From positions 14,189,282 to 14,253,281 of the forward strand of contig OX439039.1 in the NCBI GenBank assembly GCA_949317995.1: a DNA stretch of 64,000 nt, in the 5' to 3' direction. The translations under genes were made by a program, and so were the position numbers. The stretch comes from Acholoe squamosa. Its lineage: Eukaryota > Annelida > Polychaeta > Phyllodocida > Polynoidae. Within the stretch, counting starts at the first letter, position 1. The number at the start of each line of letters is the position of its first letter. Positions 41,553-53,132 of this stretch are shown one piece after another. The notes below the pieces were generated by a model. That model had not been told where the DNA came from, did no database searches, and saw only the letters and a program-made list of their open reading frames with translations.

Positions 41553-43141
41553 TTTTTTCCAAATCTTTTATCTAAAATTCAAATAATTTACTTTCACAAA
41601 CTCAGGTTATCCTCTCTTAACTCGTAAATAGAGCAAAATGTAATATTCGGACAATATCTTTGTCCTTTGTGGTTGTTTTTTGTCAACAACCCAAACCTTA
41701 GGACATCTTAAAAATTGATCTTTTATTGTGATTATTATGTCAACAAACCACAACTTAGATATGGATCCCTGTGCGATTATTTTTGTTATGGATCCCTTGT
41801 TGCGATTATTTTCGTCAACAAATCACAACCAACACAAATGCAACATTAGGACATCTTAGATATATGAGTCCCTTGTTGTGATTATTTCTGTTGACAAACC
41901 AAACAATCAAAATAATTTGATATTAGTCCCTTTGTTGTAATTATTTTGTAGACAAACCACAACTGACACATATGTAATATCAGGACAACTTAAATATTAG
42001 TCCCTTCTAAATCCAACTTTGTGTTTAATCTCAAAAACATTTCTGAGAGTTCTAAATTCAGAATAACTCAGTAGAGGTCACAGTCAAGTTTCTAAAGCTA
42101 ACAGAAAACTTTAGACAATTGAAACTTTCATAAAGTTATAAGAAAGCTATTCTAAGACCACTAAATCCCAACTGACACAACAATTTTCAGTGATATTGAA
42201 AGCCTACCTAGCCTAAACTGATATAAATATCAAAATCTGACTGAGTACTTACCCTTAGAGACTATCACACTATTAAATCCAAAATAACGCAATATCCAAT
42301 AAAAATGTTTCCATAGGCAGAGCCTTTTCTACAAAGGTGGGAGAAATGTTTATTGAGACCAATAAAGCTTAAGAAACTTAAACAATAAATACCTATCCTA
42401 AGTTAACAAAAATGTTTGACTGAGTATTTACTTTTAGAAACTCTCAAACTAGTAAATAAAACTGGCAAGATGCTATGAAAGCCTACCTAGCCTAAACTGA
42501 TATAAATATTAAAGTCTGAATGAGTATTAGTTCTTAGAGACTCTCACTATTAAATCCAAAATAACACAATATCCAATGAAAATGTTTCTGCAGGCAGAGC
42601 CTTTTTTTACAAAGGTGAGAGAAAAGTTTTCTGAGACCATTGATGTCAAAGAAACTCAAGCAATAAATACCTAGCCTAAGCTGACAGAAATGTCCAACTG
42701 AGAATTTACTCTCAGACTAGTAAATTCAAAATAATGCAATATGTTATGAAAACCTCTCTAAAGTCAGGGGGAAACTGATAGCTCATCACAGCAATTGCAG
42801 GTGGGACCATAACCAATCTGTCCCTTTGCACCAGCATTATGTTTTGTGTTGGTTATGCTAGGAATCGAACCCAGTTACCTTCAAGGGCTGTGATTGGCTG
42901 TCAAAATTCGGTGTGCAGAAATCTTTCTGAAGCTAGGACAAATCAATTTTAAAAGTATAGAAACTTCAATGAACGCATGAAAATTCTTTTCTGAAACTGC
43001 TGAATTAAAACTAACACAGCAAAATTTAATTCCATACAAACCATCCCTAGCCTCAGCTTGAGAAAATAGCTAAGTCTAACGCTGTATTTGTTCTCAGAGA
43101 GTTTTTAATTCAGAATAACTAAGAAACTCTCAGACGTGTAA
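41553..43141. other. Right arm, AT-rich module repeats, part 1
   Basis: No gene. At 41650-42000 degenerate units with GTTGTGATTATTT and CAACAAACCACAAC repeat about every 100 bp. From 42050 to 42770 another module (TAGCCTAAACTGA, AATAAATACC, TCTCAGACTAGTAAA) occurs twice, related to copies at 46230-46740, 47520-48240 and 48660-49200. A GGTTCGATTCC-like B box lies on the minus strand near 42868. Confidence 0.6.
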
Positions 43142-44640
43142 ATTCAAAGCCAAAGCAAAGGATAAACGAGAGTTTTACCTGTTCTGCCTTCAACCAAAAA
43201 TAGCCATAGGCTGGCTACAGCCAATCTGCTCAGCACAGTACAGGGGCGTACCTCTGGTAGCCCAAGCAGTGCACTGTCCAGAATAGTCTACCTCCTCCAG
43301 TACAGTGGCGTATCACCATGAAAGCCAAAGCAGTGGAGAAACTAGAGAGTTAGTTTTACTTGTTCCGCCTTCGACCAAAATAGCCATAGGCTGGCTACAG
43401 CCAATCTGCTCAGCACAGTACAGGGGCGTACCTCTGGTAGCCCAAGCAGTGCACTGTCCAGAATAGTCTACCTCCTCCAGTACAGTGGCGTATCACCATG
43501 AAAGCCAAAGCAGTGGAGAAACTAGAGAGTTAGTTTTACTTGTTCCGCCTTCGACCAAAATAGCCATAGGCTGGCTACAGCCAATCTGCTCAGCACAGTA
43601 CAGGGGCGTACCTCTGGTAGCCCAAGCAGTGCACTGTCCAGAATAGTCTACCTCCTCCAGTACAGTGGCGTATCACCATGAAAGCCAAAGCAGTGGAGAA
43701 ACTAGAGAGTTAGTTTTACTTGTTCAGCCTTCGACCAAAATAGCCATGGGCTGGCTACAGCCAATCTGCTCAGCACAGTACAGGGGCGTACCTCTGGTAG
43801 CCCAAGCAGTGCACTGTCCAGAATAGTCTACCTCCTCCAGTACAGTGGCGTATCACCATGAAAGCCAAAGCAGTGGAGAAACTAGAGAGTTAGTTTTACC
43901 TGTTCCGCCTTCGACCAAAATAGCCATGGGCTGGCTACAGCCAATCTGCTCAGCACAGTACAGGGGCGTACCTCTGGTAGCCCAAGCAGTGCACTGTCCA
44001 GAATAGTCTACCTCCTCCAGTACAGTGGCGTATCACCATGAAAGCCAAAGCAGTGGAGAAACTAGAGAGTTAGTTTTACCTGTTCTGCCTTCGACCAAAA
44101 TAGCCATAGGCTGGCTACAGCCAATCTGCTCAGCACAGTACAGGGGCGTACCTCTGGTAGCCCAAGCAGTGCACTGTCCAGAATAGTCTACCTGCTCCAG
44201 TACAGTGGCGTATCACCATGAAAGCCAAAGCAGTGGAGAAACTAGAGAGTTAGTTTTACTTGTTTCGCCTTCGACCAAAATAGCCATAGGCTGGCTACAG
44301 CCAATCTGCTCAGCACAGTACAGGAGCGTACCTCTGGTAGCCCAAGCAGTGCACTGTCCAGAATAGTCTACCTCCTCCAGTACAGTGGCGTATCACCATG
44401 AAAGCCAAAGCAGTGGAGAAACTAGAGAGTTAGTTTTACTTGTTCCGCCTTCGACCAAAATAGCCATGGGCTGGCTACAGCCAATCTGCTCAGCACAGTA
44501 CAGGGGCGTACCTCTGGTAGCCCAAGCAGTGCACTGTCCAGAATAGTCTACCTCCTCCAGTACAGTGGCGTATCACCATGAAAGCCAAAGCAGTGGAGAA
44601 ACTAGAGAGATAGTTTTACCTGTTCTGCCTTCAACCAAAA
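43142..44640. repeat. 180-bp satellite array 1
   Basis: Exactly 180-bp periodicity: about eight full units in register at 43201, 43381, 43561 and so on to 44461. The unit contains GGCTGGCTACAGCCAATCTG, GCGTACCTCTGGTAGCCC, CAGTGCACTGTCCAGAATAG and GAGAAACTAGAGAGTTAG. Units differ by only a few bases, showing recent homogenisation. A diverged last unit then leads into a unique segment repeated after each array. Confidence 0.97.
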
Positions 44641-44889
44641 TAGCCATGAGTGGCTACAGTCCATCTGCTCAGCACAGTACAGGAGGGTACCTCTGGTAGC
44701 CCAAGCAAAGCACTTTCCAGAAAAGTGACTTCAGCTTCAATGGCGTTATCCTGCTGACAAAAGATTTTATGTATTATCACACAATGCTCTGATTCATTAT
44801 TATACACTATTCCTGTTTTAATCCAATCCCTCAATGACTAATCATATCAAACTCATAAGCTATTCAACTTTCCCATATTTCAGAGCCTC
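44641..44889. repeat. Array terminator segment, copy 1
   Basis: A truncated satellite unit (GAGTGGCTACAGTCCATCTG) followed by non-satellite DNA (CTGCTGACAAAAGATTTTATG through TATTCAACTTTCCCATATTT). The same segment follows arrays 2 and 3 (45979-46240 and 47272-47530) almost unchanged. A 67-codon frame is preserved in all three only because the DNA is nearly identical. Confidence 0.85.
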
Positions 44890-45978
44890 CCATCGCCTTC
44901 GACCAAAATAGCCATAGGCTGGCTACAGCCAATCTGCTCAGCACAGTACAGGGGCGTACCTCTGGTAGCCCAAGCAGTGCACTGTCCAGAATAGTCTACC
45001 TCCTCCAGTACAGTGGCGTATCACCATGAAAGCCAAAGCAGTGGAGAAACTAGAGAGTTAGTTTTACCTGTTCCGCCTTCGACCAAAATAGCCATAGGCT
45101 GGCTACAGCCAATCTGCTCAGCACAGTACAGGGGCGTACCTCTGGTAGCCCAAGCAGTGCACTGTCCAGAATAGTCTACCTCCTCCAGTACAGTGGCGTA
45201 TCACCATGAAAGCCAAAGCAGTGGAGAAACTAGAGAGTTAGTTTTACTTGTTCCGCCTTCGACCAAAATAGCCATAGGCTGGCTACAGCCAATCTGCTCA
45301 GCACAGTACAGGGGCGTACCTCTGGTAGCCCAAGCAGTGCACTGTCCAGAATAGTCTACCTCCTCCAGTACAGTGGCGTATCACCATGAAAGCCAAAGCA
45401 GTGGAGAAACTAGAGAGTTAGTTTTACTTGTTCCGCCTTCGACCAAAATAGCCATGGGCTGGCTACAGCCAATCTGCTCAGCACAGTACAGGGGCGTACC
45501 TCTGGTAGCCCAAGCAGTGCACTGTCCAGAATAGTCTACCTCCTCCAGTACAGTGGCGTATCACCATGAAAGCCAAAGCAGTGGAGAAACTAGAGAGTTA
45601 GTTTTACTTGTTCCGCCTTCGACCAAAATAGCCATAGGCTGGCTACAGCCAATCTGCTCAGCACAGTACAGGGGCGTACCTCTGGTAGCCCAAGCAGTGC
45701 ACTGTCCAGAATAGTCTACCTCCTCCAGTACAGTGGCGTATCACCATGAAAGCCAAAGCAGTGGAGAAACTAGAGAGTTAGTTTTACTTGTTCCGCCTTC
45801 GACCAAAATAGCCATGGGCTGGCTACAGCCAATCTGCTCAGCACAGTACAGGGGCGTACCTCTGGTAGCCCAAGCAGTGCACTGTCCAGAATAGTCTACC
45901 TCCTCCAGTACAGTGGCGTATCACCATGAAAGCCAAAGCAGTGGAGAAACTAGAGAGATAGTTTTACCTGTTCTGCCT
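44890..45978. repeat. 180-bp satellite array 2
   Basis: Six units, same sequence and orientation as array 1, starting abruptly at CCTTCGACCAAAATAGCC after the terminator segment. It ends with the same diverged unit. Confidence 0.95.
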
Positions 45979-46741
45979 TCAACCAAAATAGCCATGAGTG
46001 GCTACAGTCCATCTGCTCAGCACAGTACAGGAGGGTACCTCTGGTAGCCCAAGCAAAGCACTTTCCAGAAAAGTGACTTCAGCTTCAATGGCGTTATCCT
46101 GCTGACAAAAGATTTTATGTATTATCACACAATGCTCTGATTCATTATTATACACTATTCCTGTTTTAATCCAATCCCTCAATGACTAATCATATCAAAC
46201 TCATAAGCTATTCAACTTTCCCATATTTCAGAGCCTCCCAGCCTCAGCTAGGAAAAACATTTAATTGCAACTCTGTATTCAATCTTAGAAACATTTTTGA
46301 AAGTTCTAAATTCAAAATAACTTAGTTGAGACCTTTGCTTCAGAAGGCCTTTCTTAGACTGCTAAATCCTAAACTAACACAACAATATTCAATAATATTA
46401 AGAGCCAACCTAGTCTAAGCTTATAGATGTAACAAAGTCCCGCTGAGTACTTACCCTTAGAAACTTTGACATGATAGCACAGTATCCAATGAACACATTT
46501 CTATACTCAGAGGCATTTCTGTAAATGTGGCAGAAACCTAGCCTATGCTGAGAAAAATGCCCAATTGAGCATTTAGTATCGGAAACTTTCAAACTATTAA
46601 ATTCAAAGTAGCAAACATTTTCTGAAACTATCAAATCTGAAGAAAGTCATACAATAAATATCCAGCCTAAGCTTACAAAAATGCTCAACTGATTATTTAC
46701 TCTCAAAACCTCTCAGGGCACTTAAATTAAAATAAAACAAT
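45979..46741. repeat. Terminator segment and AT-rich module, copy 2
   Basis: This 760-bp stretch (diverged satellite unit, terminator segment, then a module with CAGCCTCAGCTAGGAAAAAC, CTTTCTTAGACTGCTAAATC and AACATTTTCTGAAACTATC) is repeated at 47272-48030 with few changes. No ORF beyond 74 codons. Confidence 0.85.
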
Positions 46742-47271
46742 ATGGCATGGGCTGGCTATAGCCAATCTGCTCAGCACAGTACAGGGGCGTACCTCTGGTA
46801 GCCCAAGCAGTGCACTGTCCAGAATAGTCTACCTCCTCCAGTACAGTGGCGTATCACCATGAAAGCCAAAGCAGTGGAGAAACTAGAGAGTTAGTTTTAC
46901 CTGTTCCGCCTTCAACCAAAATAGCCATAGGCTGGCTACAGCCAATCTGCTCAGCACAGTACAGGGGCGTACCTCTGGTAGCCCAAGCAGTGCACTGTCC
47001 AGAATAGTCTACCTCCTCCAGTACAGTGGCGTATCACCATGAAAGCCAAAGCAGTGGAGAAACTAGAGAGTTAGTTTTACTTGTTCCGCCTTCGACCAAA
47101 ATAGCCATGGGCTGGCTACAGCCAATCTGCTCAGCACAGTACAGGAGCGTACCTCTGGTAGCCCAAGCAGTGCACTGTCCAGAATAGTCTACCTCCTCCA
47201 GTACAGTGGCGTATCACCATGAAAGCCAAAGCAGTGGAGAAACTAGAGAGTTAGTTTTACCTGTTCTGCCT
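46742..47271. repeat. 180-bp satellite array 3
   Basis: Three units, the first entered at CATGGGCTGGCTATAGCC. The three arrays (8, 6 and 3 units) each followed by the same terminator suggest segmental duplication plus unequal exchange. Confidence 0.95.
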
Positions 47272-49280
47272 TCAACCAAAATAGCCATGAGTGGCTACAG
47301 TCCATCTGCTCAGCACAGTACAGGAGGGTACCTCTGGTAGCCCAAGCAAAGCACTTTCCAGAAAAGTGACTTCAGCTTCAATGGCGTTATCCTGCTGACA
47401 AAAGACTTTATGTATTATCACACAATGCTCTGATTCATTATTATACACTATTCCTGTTTTAATCCAATCCCTCAATGACTAATCATATCAAACTCATAAG
47501 CTATTCAACTTTCCCATATTTCAGAGCCTCCCAGCCTCAGCTAGGAAAAACATTTAATTGCAACTCTGTATTCAATCTTAGAAACATTTTTGAAAGTTCT
47601 AAATTCAAAATAACTTAGTTGAGACCTTTGCTTCAGAAGGCCTTTCTTAGACTGCTAAATCCTAAACTAACACAACAATATTCAATAATATTAAGAGCCA
47701 ACCTAGTCTAAGCTTATAGATGTAACAAAGTCCCACTGAGTACTTACCCTTAGAAACTTTGACATGATAGCACAGTATCCAATGAACACCTTTCTATTCT
47801 CAGAGGCATTTCTGTAAATGTGGCAGAAACCTAGCCTATGCTAAGAAAAATGCCCAATTGAGCATTTAGTATCGGAAACTTTCAAACTGTTAAATTCAAA
47901 GTAGCAAACATTTTCTGAAACTATCAAATCTGAAGAAAGTCATACAATAAATATCCAGCCTAAGCTTACAAAAATGCCCAACTGATTATTTACTCTCAAA
48001 ACCTCTCAGGGCACTTAAATTAAAATAAAACAATATGGCATGAAAACTTCTCTAAGGCGAGAGAAATTTCTACAAAGGTGACAGAAACATTTTCTTAGAT
48101 CATCAAATCCATGAAAAACTTAAGCAATAAATACCTAGCCTAAGCTTTCATAAATGTTCATGGAGTCCAACAGTTTAAAATCCAAAGTATCCAGACAGAA
48201 AACTTTCTAAGTCCAGCTTTGCATTTAACTCCAAGCCTCAAGCCTACAGTTAAGTCTAACTGAGAAAACCTTTCTAAGATATAAATTGTCCAAACAGAAA
48301 CACTTCTAAAACTTCCTAAGTCAAAATATAGAAACAACTTTACCTTGCTGAAGTTTCCCTCTAGTGGTCAGGGTGAGACTGAGAGCCTGCGCCTTATATA
48401 GCTCTACTCAAAGTTCTAAAAATGAATTTTCACGAAATAAACATAATATGCTGTGGAGGACCAATGGCTGAGCAGAAGAGGTGGGACTCCTACCAAGAAA
48501 GACCAATCAAATTTCAGTCCAAAAATTTATAATCTAAAATCTTTCTCAGCATATTCAAAGTAAATAAGTATCATAAAATAAATAGAAACTTTTCAAAGCA
48601 GAGAGAAAAGCTCTCTGAGATTCAAAGTATCCAAACAAAAGCCTTTCTAAAACTTTCTAAGTCCAGCTCTGCATTTACACTTTTCTACACCCAGAGGCAT
48701 TTTTGTAAAGGTGGCAGAAACCTAGCCTATGTTGAGAAAAATTTCCAAGTGAGCATTAACTATCGGAAACTTTCAAACTATTAAATTCAAAGTAGCAAAC
48801 ATTTTCTGAAACTATTAAATCTGAAGAAAGTCATACAATAAATACCCAGCCTAAGCTTACAAAAATGTCCAACTGATTATTTACTCTCAAAATCTCTCAG
48901 GGCACTTAAATTAAAATAAAACAATATGCCATGAAAACTTCTCTAAGGCGAGAGAAATGTCTACAAAGGTGACAGAAACATTTTCTTAGACCATCAAATC
49001 CATGAAAAACTTAAGCAATAAATACCTAGCCTAAGCTTTCATAAATGTTCATGGAGTCCAACAGTTTAAAATCCAAAGTATCCAGACAGAAAACTTTCTA
49101 AGTCCAGCTCTGCATTTACCTCCAAGCCCCAAGCCTACAGCTAAGTCTAACAGTTTGCTTTTACCTAACTTAATACCTATGCCTCAAACCTACAGCTAAG
49201 TCTAACAGAGAAAACTCCTCTGAGATCTAAAGCACCAAAAGCTTTTATCTATCAGAACATAGAAACAGACTCACTTTGCA
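47272..49280. repeat. Right arm, duplicated AT-rich modules
   Basis: 47272-48030 repeats 45979-46740. 48660-49200 repeats 47800-48240 (CTATCAAATC, AATAAATACCTAGCC, TTCATAAATGTTCATGGAG, AACTTTCTAAGTCCAGCT). No coding potential. The region reads like a series of old duplications of one 300-450 bp unit. Confidence 0.75.
48344..48402 (-). promoter_or_regulatory. Candidate promoter-leader-splice donor module 1
   Basis: On the minus strand TATATAAGGC (48400-48391) is followed after about 55 nt by CAGCAAG/GTAAAG, a consensus splice donor (GT at 48343-48342). It is related to the module at 49274-49336. The direction is that of the element's genes. No transcript evidence is available. Confidence 0.35.
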
Positions 49281-49336
49281 AATGCTGCTCCCAAGTGCCT
49301 AATGCCCAAGTGCTCAGTGTCCATGTACCTTTTATA
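49274..49336 (-). promoter_or_regulatory. Candidate promoter-leader-splice donor module 2
   Basis: On the minus strand TATAAAAGG (from 49336) is followed by a leader and GCAAA/GTGAGT (GT at 49275-49274), and then TGTTTCTATGTT, like the TGTTTCTATATT after module 1. A further TATATAAGG lies at about 49390-49400 in a tandem copy of the same block. Confidence 0.35.
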
Positions 49337-49439
49337 GGTCCAAAAGAGGAGGAGCCATATAATCTATGCAGAAGAGGCGGTGTCCATGTACCTTATATAG
49401 ACCCAAAAGAGGAGGAGCCATGTAAGCTATGCAGAATAG

Positions 49440-50966
49440 GCGGGACTCCTTAGTACCCTTAACATAATATATGCATTACATCATGGAATTTTCCTGAAGC
49501 ACACTTCCATCTGGTGAGATTCATAGGAACCATCCTGCAGCTCTCTGCACCTTTCAATGTAGCTTGTCTCTTTGAATGCTATAATAAAAAACTCGTGTGA
49601 GCAACTCATGAAACCAAAGCATACAGTGTACCATTATGCTACTCATCTTCCATCTGGTGGGATTCATAGGAACAATCCTGCAGCTCTCTGCACCTTTCCA
49701 TAATACTTGTCTCTATAAGTATCATAATAAAAAACTCATGTGAGTTACTCATGAAAACAAAGCATACAGTGTATGCTATAACACTGTATAGTAATTTTTT
49801 ATTACTATATTATAACTACGCAGTTCCTTTCAGCAATGGAATTTTCAATTACAAACTGCGCAATTTCTTTTCAGCTAGCTCATAGAGGGATAGGAAACAT
49901 TGTTTTTGTTCCAAAATTTTCACTTTAGACCTTTATTCCATGCATCACAGTAGAATAGTCCCTATAGCTCTCTGTGCTGGATCATTGCTGAAGGGTTCCT
50001 ACTCCACCCATCATCCCTGCTATATAAGCTATAGATGGCTACCATCTCCAATCTGTAATAATGTGTGCATGTATGTATTGTTAGAGTCTTTTAAAGTATC
50101 TCTACCTCTGTGTTATCCTATGTGCAAGACAGCATTGTTAGAGATATACAAACCTGTATGTGTGTCTATGTATCTCTGCTAGTCCTGTGTATTACTACTA
50201 CTACATAGCCCTGCTCACACCAGTAACCTAGTTACACACGAGTGGCAGAGCTAGTGTTTACAGTAACAAAGTGAGTCCTCTGGCTGCAGCTGTCTGTGTT
50301 TCCCATTAGTACCAGGAGTATCCATACAGGAGGAGGAGGGACCTACCATGAAACCTCTGTCCTATCTATGATACTGCCCTCTTTGTAGGCATTATTAAAA
50401 AACTGTTATGAGTTACTCATGAGTTGCAATGCAGCTTATAGTGAGAAAAACGAGTTTAAACAAAATGCAGTCTTGGACTGCTTCTCACTTTGTCTATGGA
50501 CCAATCAATGCAATTTCTTCTTGTACATGTTTAAGGGTATTAGACACACAATTCGTTTAATGTAATTGTGTGTCTATATCAAGCTTTTCTAGGAGAAAAG
50601 TTGAGTTTAGCTCCATTCACGTTTTGCATGATTCTGAGTTTGTTTACCAACCGATTTTCAAGCTGATTTTTTCTTCTTAAAGGACAACTCGGGGGCTACA
50701 TTTTATTTTATATAGTCCAGCATCTATCTCTAGTCCTTGTATGTTAAAATGACTAAAACGGCAAAATACAAGTATCAAAATGCACTGCATTAATAGATTG
50801 AAGTAAATTTCAGTCCAAAAATTTATAATCTAAAATTTGTCTCAGCAAATTCAAAGTAATTAAGTATCATAAAAGAAAAAGAAACTTTCCAAAGCAGAGA
50901 GAAAACCTCTCTGAGATCCAAAGTATCCAAACAGAAGCCTTTCTAAAACTTTCTAAGTCCAGCTCT
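49440..50966. other. Right arm, partly duplicated non-coding DNA
   Basis: A 90-bp block with TTCATAGGAAC, CATCCTGCAGCTCTCTGCAC and ACTCATG occurs twice (about 49505-49620 and 49650-49760). AP-1-like GAGTTACTCATGA occurs near 49750 and 50410. CTATATAAGC at about 50019 on the plus strand is a possible TATA box. No protein-like frame is present. Confidence 0.45.
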
Positions 50967-51190
50967 GCATCAACATAATATATTCTCTTCCTTATAAGGC
51001 GTAAAAAGTAAGACGTAGAAAACCATATACGGCATAACATATCAACATAATATATTCTCTTCCTTATAAGGCGTAAAAAGTAAGATGTAGAAAACCATAT
51101 ACGGCATAACATATCAACATAATATATTCTCTTCCTTATAAGGCGTAAAAAGTAAGACGTAGAAAACCATATACGGCATAACATATGCAG
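50967..51190. repeat. 72-bp tandem repeat, three copies
   Basis: The unit runs from ATCAACATAATATATTCTC through CCTTATAAGGCGTAAAAAG to ACGGCATAACAT and is repeated three times with single-base differences. A 123-codon minus frame crosses all three units and is an effect of the repeat. Confidence 0.9.
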
Positions 51191-51394
51191 AACGTAACTC
51201 ATGCTGCTCCTCTCCTTCTCACACAAACATACTAACACACATACACAGCAGGCTTGGAACCGTGTGACTCAGTGACATAGCCACCATGGAGCTACTATTT
51301 ACAGTGCACCTTTTTACCACAGATAAAAAGTCAGGTTAAAAAATAACTACGCAGTGCCTTATTCTAACCTAACTGCGCAATAAGAATAAGATTT

Positions 51395-51660
51395 TCCCAC
51401 CCTGTTTTTGTCAAGTATATTAGCATAATACATGCATTCTTACTGCGTAGTTCCTGTTTTTGTAAGGCATATTAACATAATACATGTATTTACACTGCGT
51501 ATTTCCTGTTTTTGTCAGGTATATTAGCATAATACATGCATTCTTACTGCGTAGTTCCTGTTTTTGTCAGGCATATTAACATAATACATGTATTTACACT
51601 GCGTAGTTCCTATTTTTATAAGCTATATTAACATAATACATGTATTGTCTTTGCGTAGTA
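51395..51660. repeat. About 62-bp tandem repeat, four to five copies
   Basis: The unit contains ACTGCGTAGTTCCTGTTTTT, a GTCAGG or GTAAGG step, and ATATTAACATAATACATG. Copies begin at about 51390, 51450, 51513, 51577 and 51640 and diverge slightly. Confidence 0.8.
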
Positions 51661-52753
51661 GATGGACATTTTACTTAAGACGTAAAAGCTAACTGGTTTC
51701 ATCCAGATAACAAGTGGTCTAGTAAAAACACAGCTAGCTCGTTTTTAGCTCTACACAGTAAAAACTGGATAGTCTATCCCTTATGGTTGCAGGCTAAACA
51801 ATGACGGTTACAATGTATCAAATCAAACGGACTAGCAAATCATATTTGAATGCTAATACATAAACAGCAAACTATAGCTAGCCTTTTACAGTGAGCAGCT
51901 AAAACTCTGTATAAGCTGCTCACTGCAACTATATAGCGAGCACTTCATTTTGATATGTGTATGGCCACAACCCATATCTAAAAAGTCAAGAGAGTAACTC
52001 ATGCCGCTCCTCTCCTTCTCACACAAACATACTAACACCCCTACACAGCCAACATAGAAAGCTAGATGAGAAACATAAATGGGACCGTTATGTCAAATAC
52101 TCATGTATAGGTCAGGCTCTGTATGTAAGCCTGTTCCATGCATAGGTCTGGGTGAAAAGGTTCTCAATGTTATATAAACCGATCAACCTTGAGTAAAAGC
52201 TCTACCCATCTCTCTCTTAGGCTTTACCTGACTCTCTTAGTCTTCGCAGGTCTCCCTCTCAAGCTTTGCCCTTAGGGGAAACAGCCTCCTCAGTGTGTAT
52301 CAATATTTAATATAATTCACATTTTAGATTGTAACATGTACTTTTCCCTTTTGCCCATGGCTTTATTATAAGCTGCTCGCTATAGTTGCTCTAAACACTT
52401 CATTTTAAAACAGAGCATTGTGATAACACTATAATTACATAGTGAGCAGCTTAAATCCCTTCTGCTCATAACTTTATTATAAGCTGCTCACTGTGATGGG
52501 ATTGTGATTGCACTTCATTTTAGAGCAGAGCATCATGATGATACTGGTACTGCATGTCATCCCATCTGGAGGGACATATAAGAACTATCTTAAATCCCTT
52601 TTGCCTATCATTTAAGAGCAAAGCATCATGATGACACTGCTGCTACACGTCCTCCCATCTGGAGGGATCTATAAGAACTATAACTACATAGATAGCTCTC
52701 CCATCTGGAGGCATTTAAAAGAACTAATTAAAAGCACAAGGAGATGTTAATCT

Positions 52754-52756
<3 letters not shown>
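51661..52756. other. Right arm, last non-coding stretch before the TIR
   Basis: A 48-bp block (GTAACTCATG, CGCTCCTCTCCTTCTCAC) at 51993-52041 repeats 51193-51241. Between 52370 and 52740 CCCATCTGGAGG and TTATAAGCTGCTCACT recur three to four times each. No gene. Confidence 0.5.
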
Positions 52757-52788
<32 letters not shown>

Positions 52789-52795
52789 AAATATA
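52757..52795. repeat. TA dinucleotide run beside the right TIR
   Basis: A (TA)n run of about 13 dinucleotides followed by GTATAAATATATATATC. It marks the inner end of the right TIR. Confidence 0.9.
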
Positions 52796-53126
52796 TATAT
52801 CTATAAACGATCTCTTTTATAGATATATTTATAGATGACCTCTTTTATAAATAATCTAAATATATCTATAAACAACCTCTTTTATAAATAATCTAAATAT
52901 ATCTATAAACGACCTCTTTTATAGATAAATTAAATATATCTATAAACGACCTCTTTTATGAATAATCTAAATATATCTATAAACGACCTCTTTTATAGAT
53001 AAATTAAATATATCTATAAACGACCTCTTTTATAAATAATCTAAAAATAGGAGGTCTTCTCTGGATAATCCAAATATGATGGTCTTTTCTGGATAATATT
53101 CAGAAAAGACCATCTATTATACTACT
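52796..53126 (-). repeat. Right terminal inverted repeat
   Basis: Inverse of the left TIR. It has the same 36-bp units (AAACGACCTCTTTTATAG), the same subterminal AGGTCTTCTCTGG, the same hairpin (53078-53114) and the tip CTATTATACTACT. Unit number and order differ slightly from the left end. Confidence 0.9.
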
Positions 53127-53132
53127 ACCATG
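53127..53132. repeat. Right 6-bp target site duplication
   Basis: ACCATG immediately follows the last element base (53126), the same as 23049-23054. Confidence 0.9.

Larger units (their letters stand above)
23055..53126 (-). mobile_element. Polinton/Maverick (adintovirus-like) endogenous DNA virus, complete but mutated
   Basis: The limits come from inverted ends starting AGTAGTATAATAG and the 6-bp duplication. The gene set is diagnostic: protein-primed polymerase B, retroviral-type integrase, A32-like packaging ATPase, F54H12.2-like capsid protein and adenain-type protease, all on the minus strand. At about 30 kb it is larger than the usual 15-25 kb because the right 11 kb is gene-free repeat DNA. 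Polymerase, protease, the death-domain protein and one dUTPase are broken, so this copy could not act alone. The coding part is clearly more AT-rich than the host flanks. Confidence 0.95.

Noticed and set aside
42840-42890. B-box-like GGGTTCGATTCC on the minus strand, possible tRNA gene inside the element
   Set aside because: No A box at proper spacing and no pairing acceptor arms. The same holds for a B-box-like GGGTTTGATTCC near 6430.
43142-47271. Regular repeats as a possible CRISPR array
   Set aside because: The 180-bp units are contiguous with no unique spacers, and the context is animal DNA.
44631-47475. A 67-codon minus-strand frame present three times (44631-44834, 45979-46182, 47272-47475)
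   Set aside because: The three frames lie in the near-identical terminator segments of the satellite arrays. Identity is at DNA level, there is no start-context or protein signal, and duplication explains it.
50867-51238. 123-codon minus-strand frame with a repeated peptide
   Set aside because: It runs through three copies of a 72-bp tandem repeat (a multiple of 3), which keeps any stop-free frame open. No domain.
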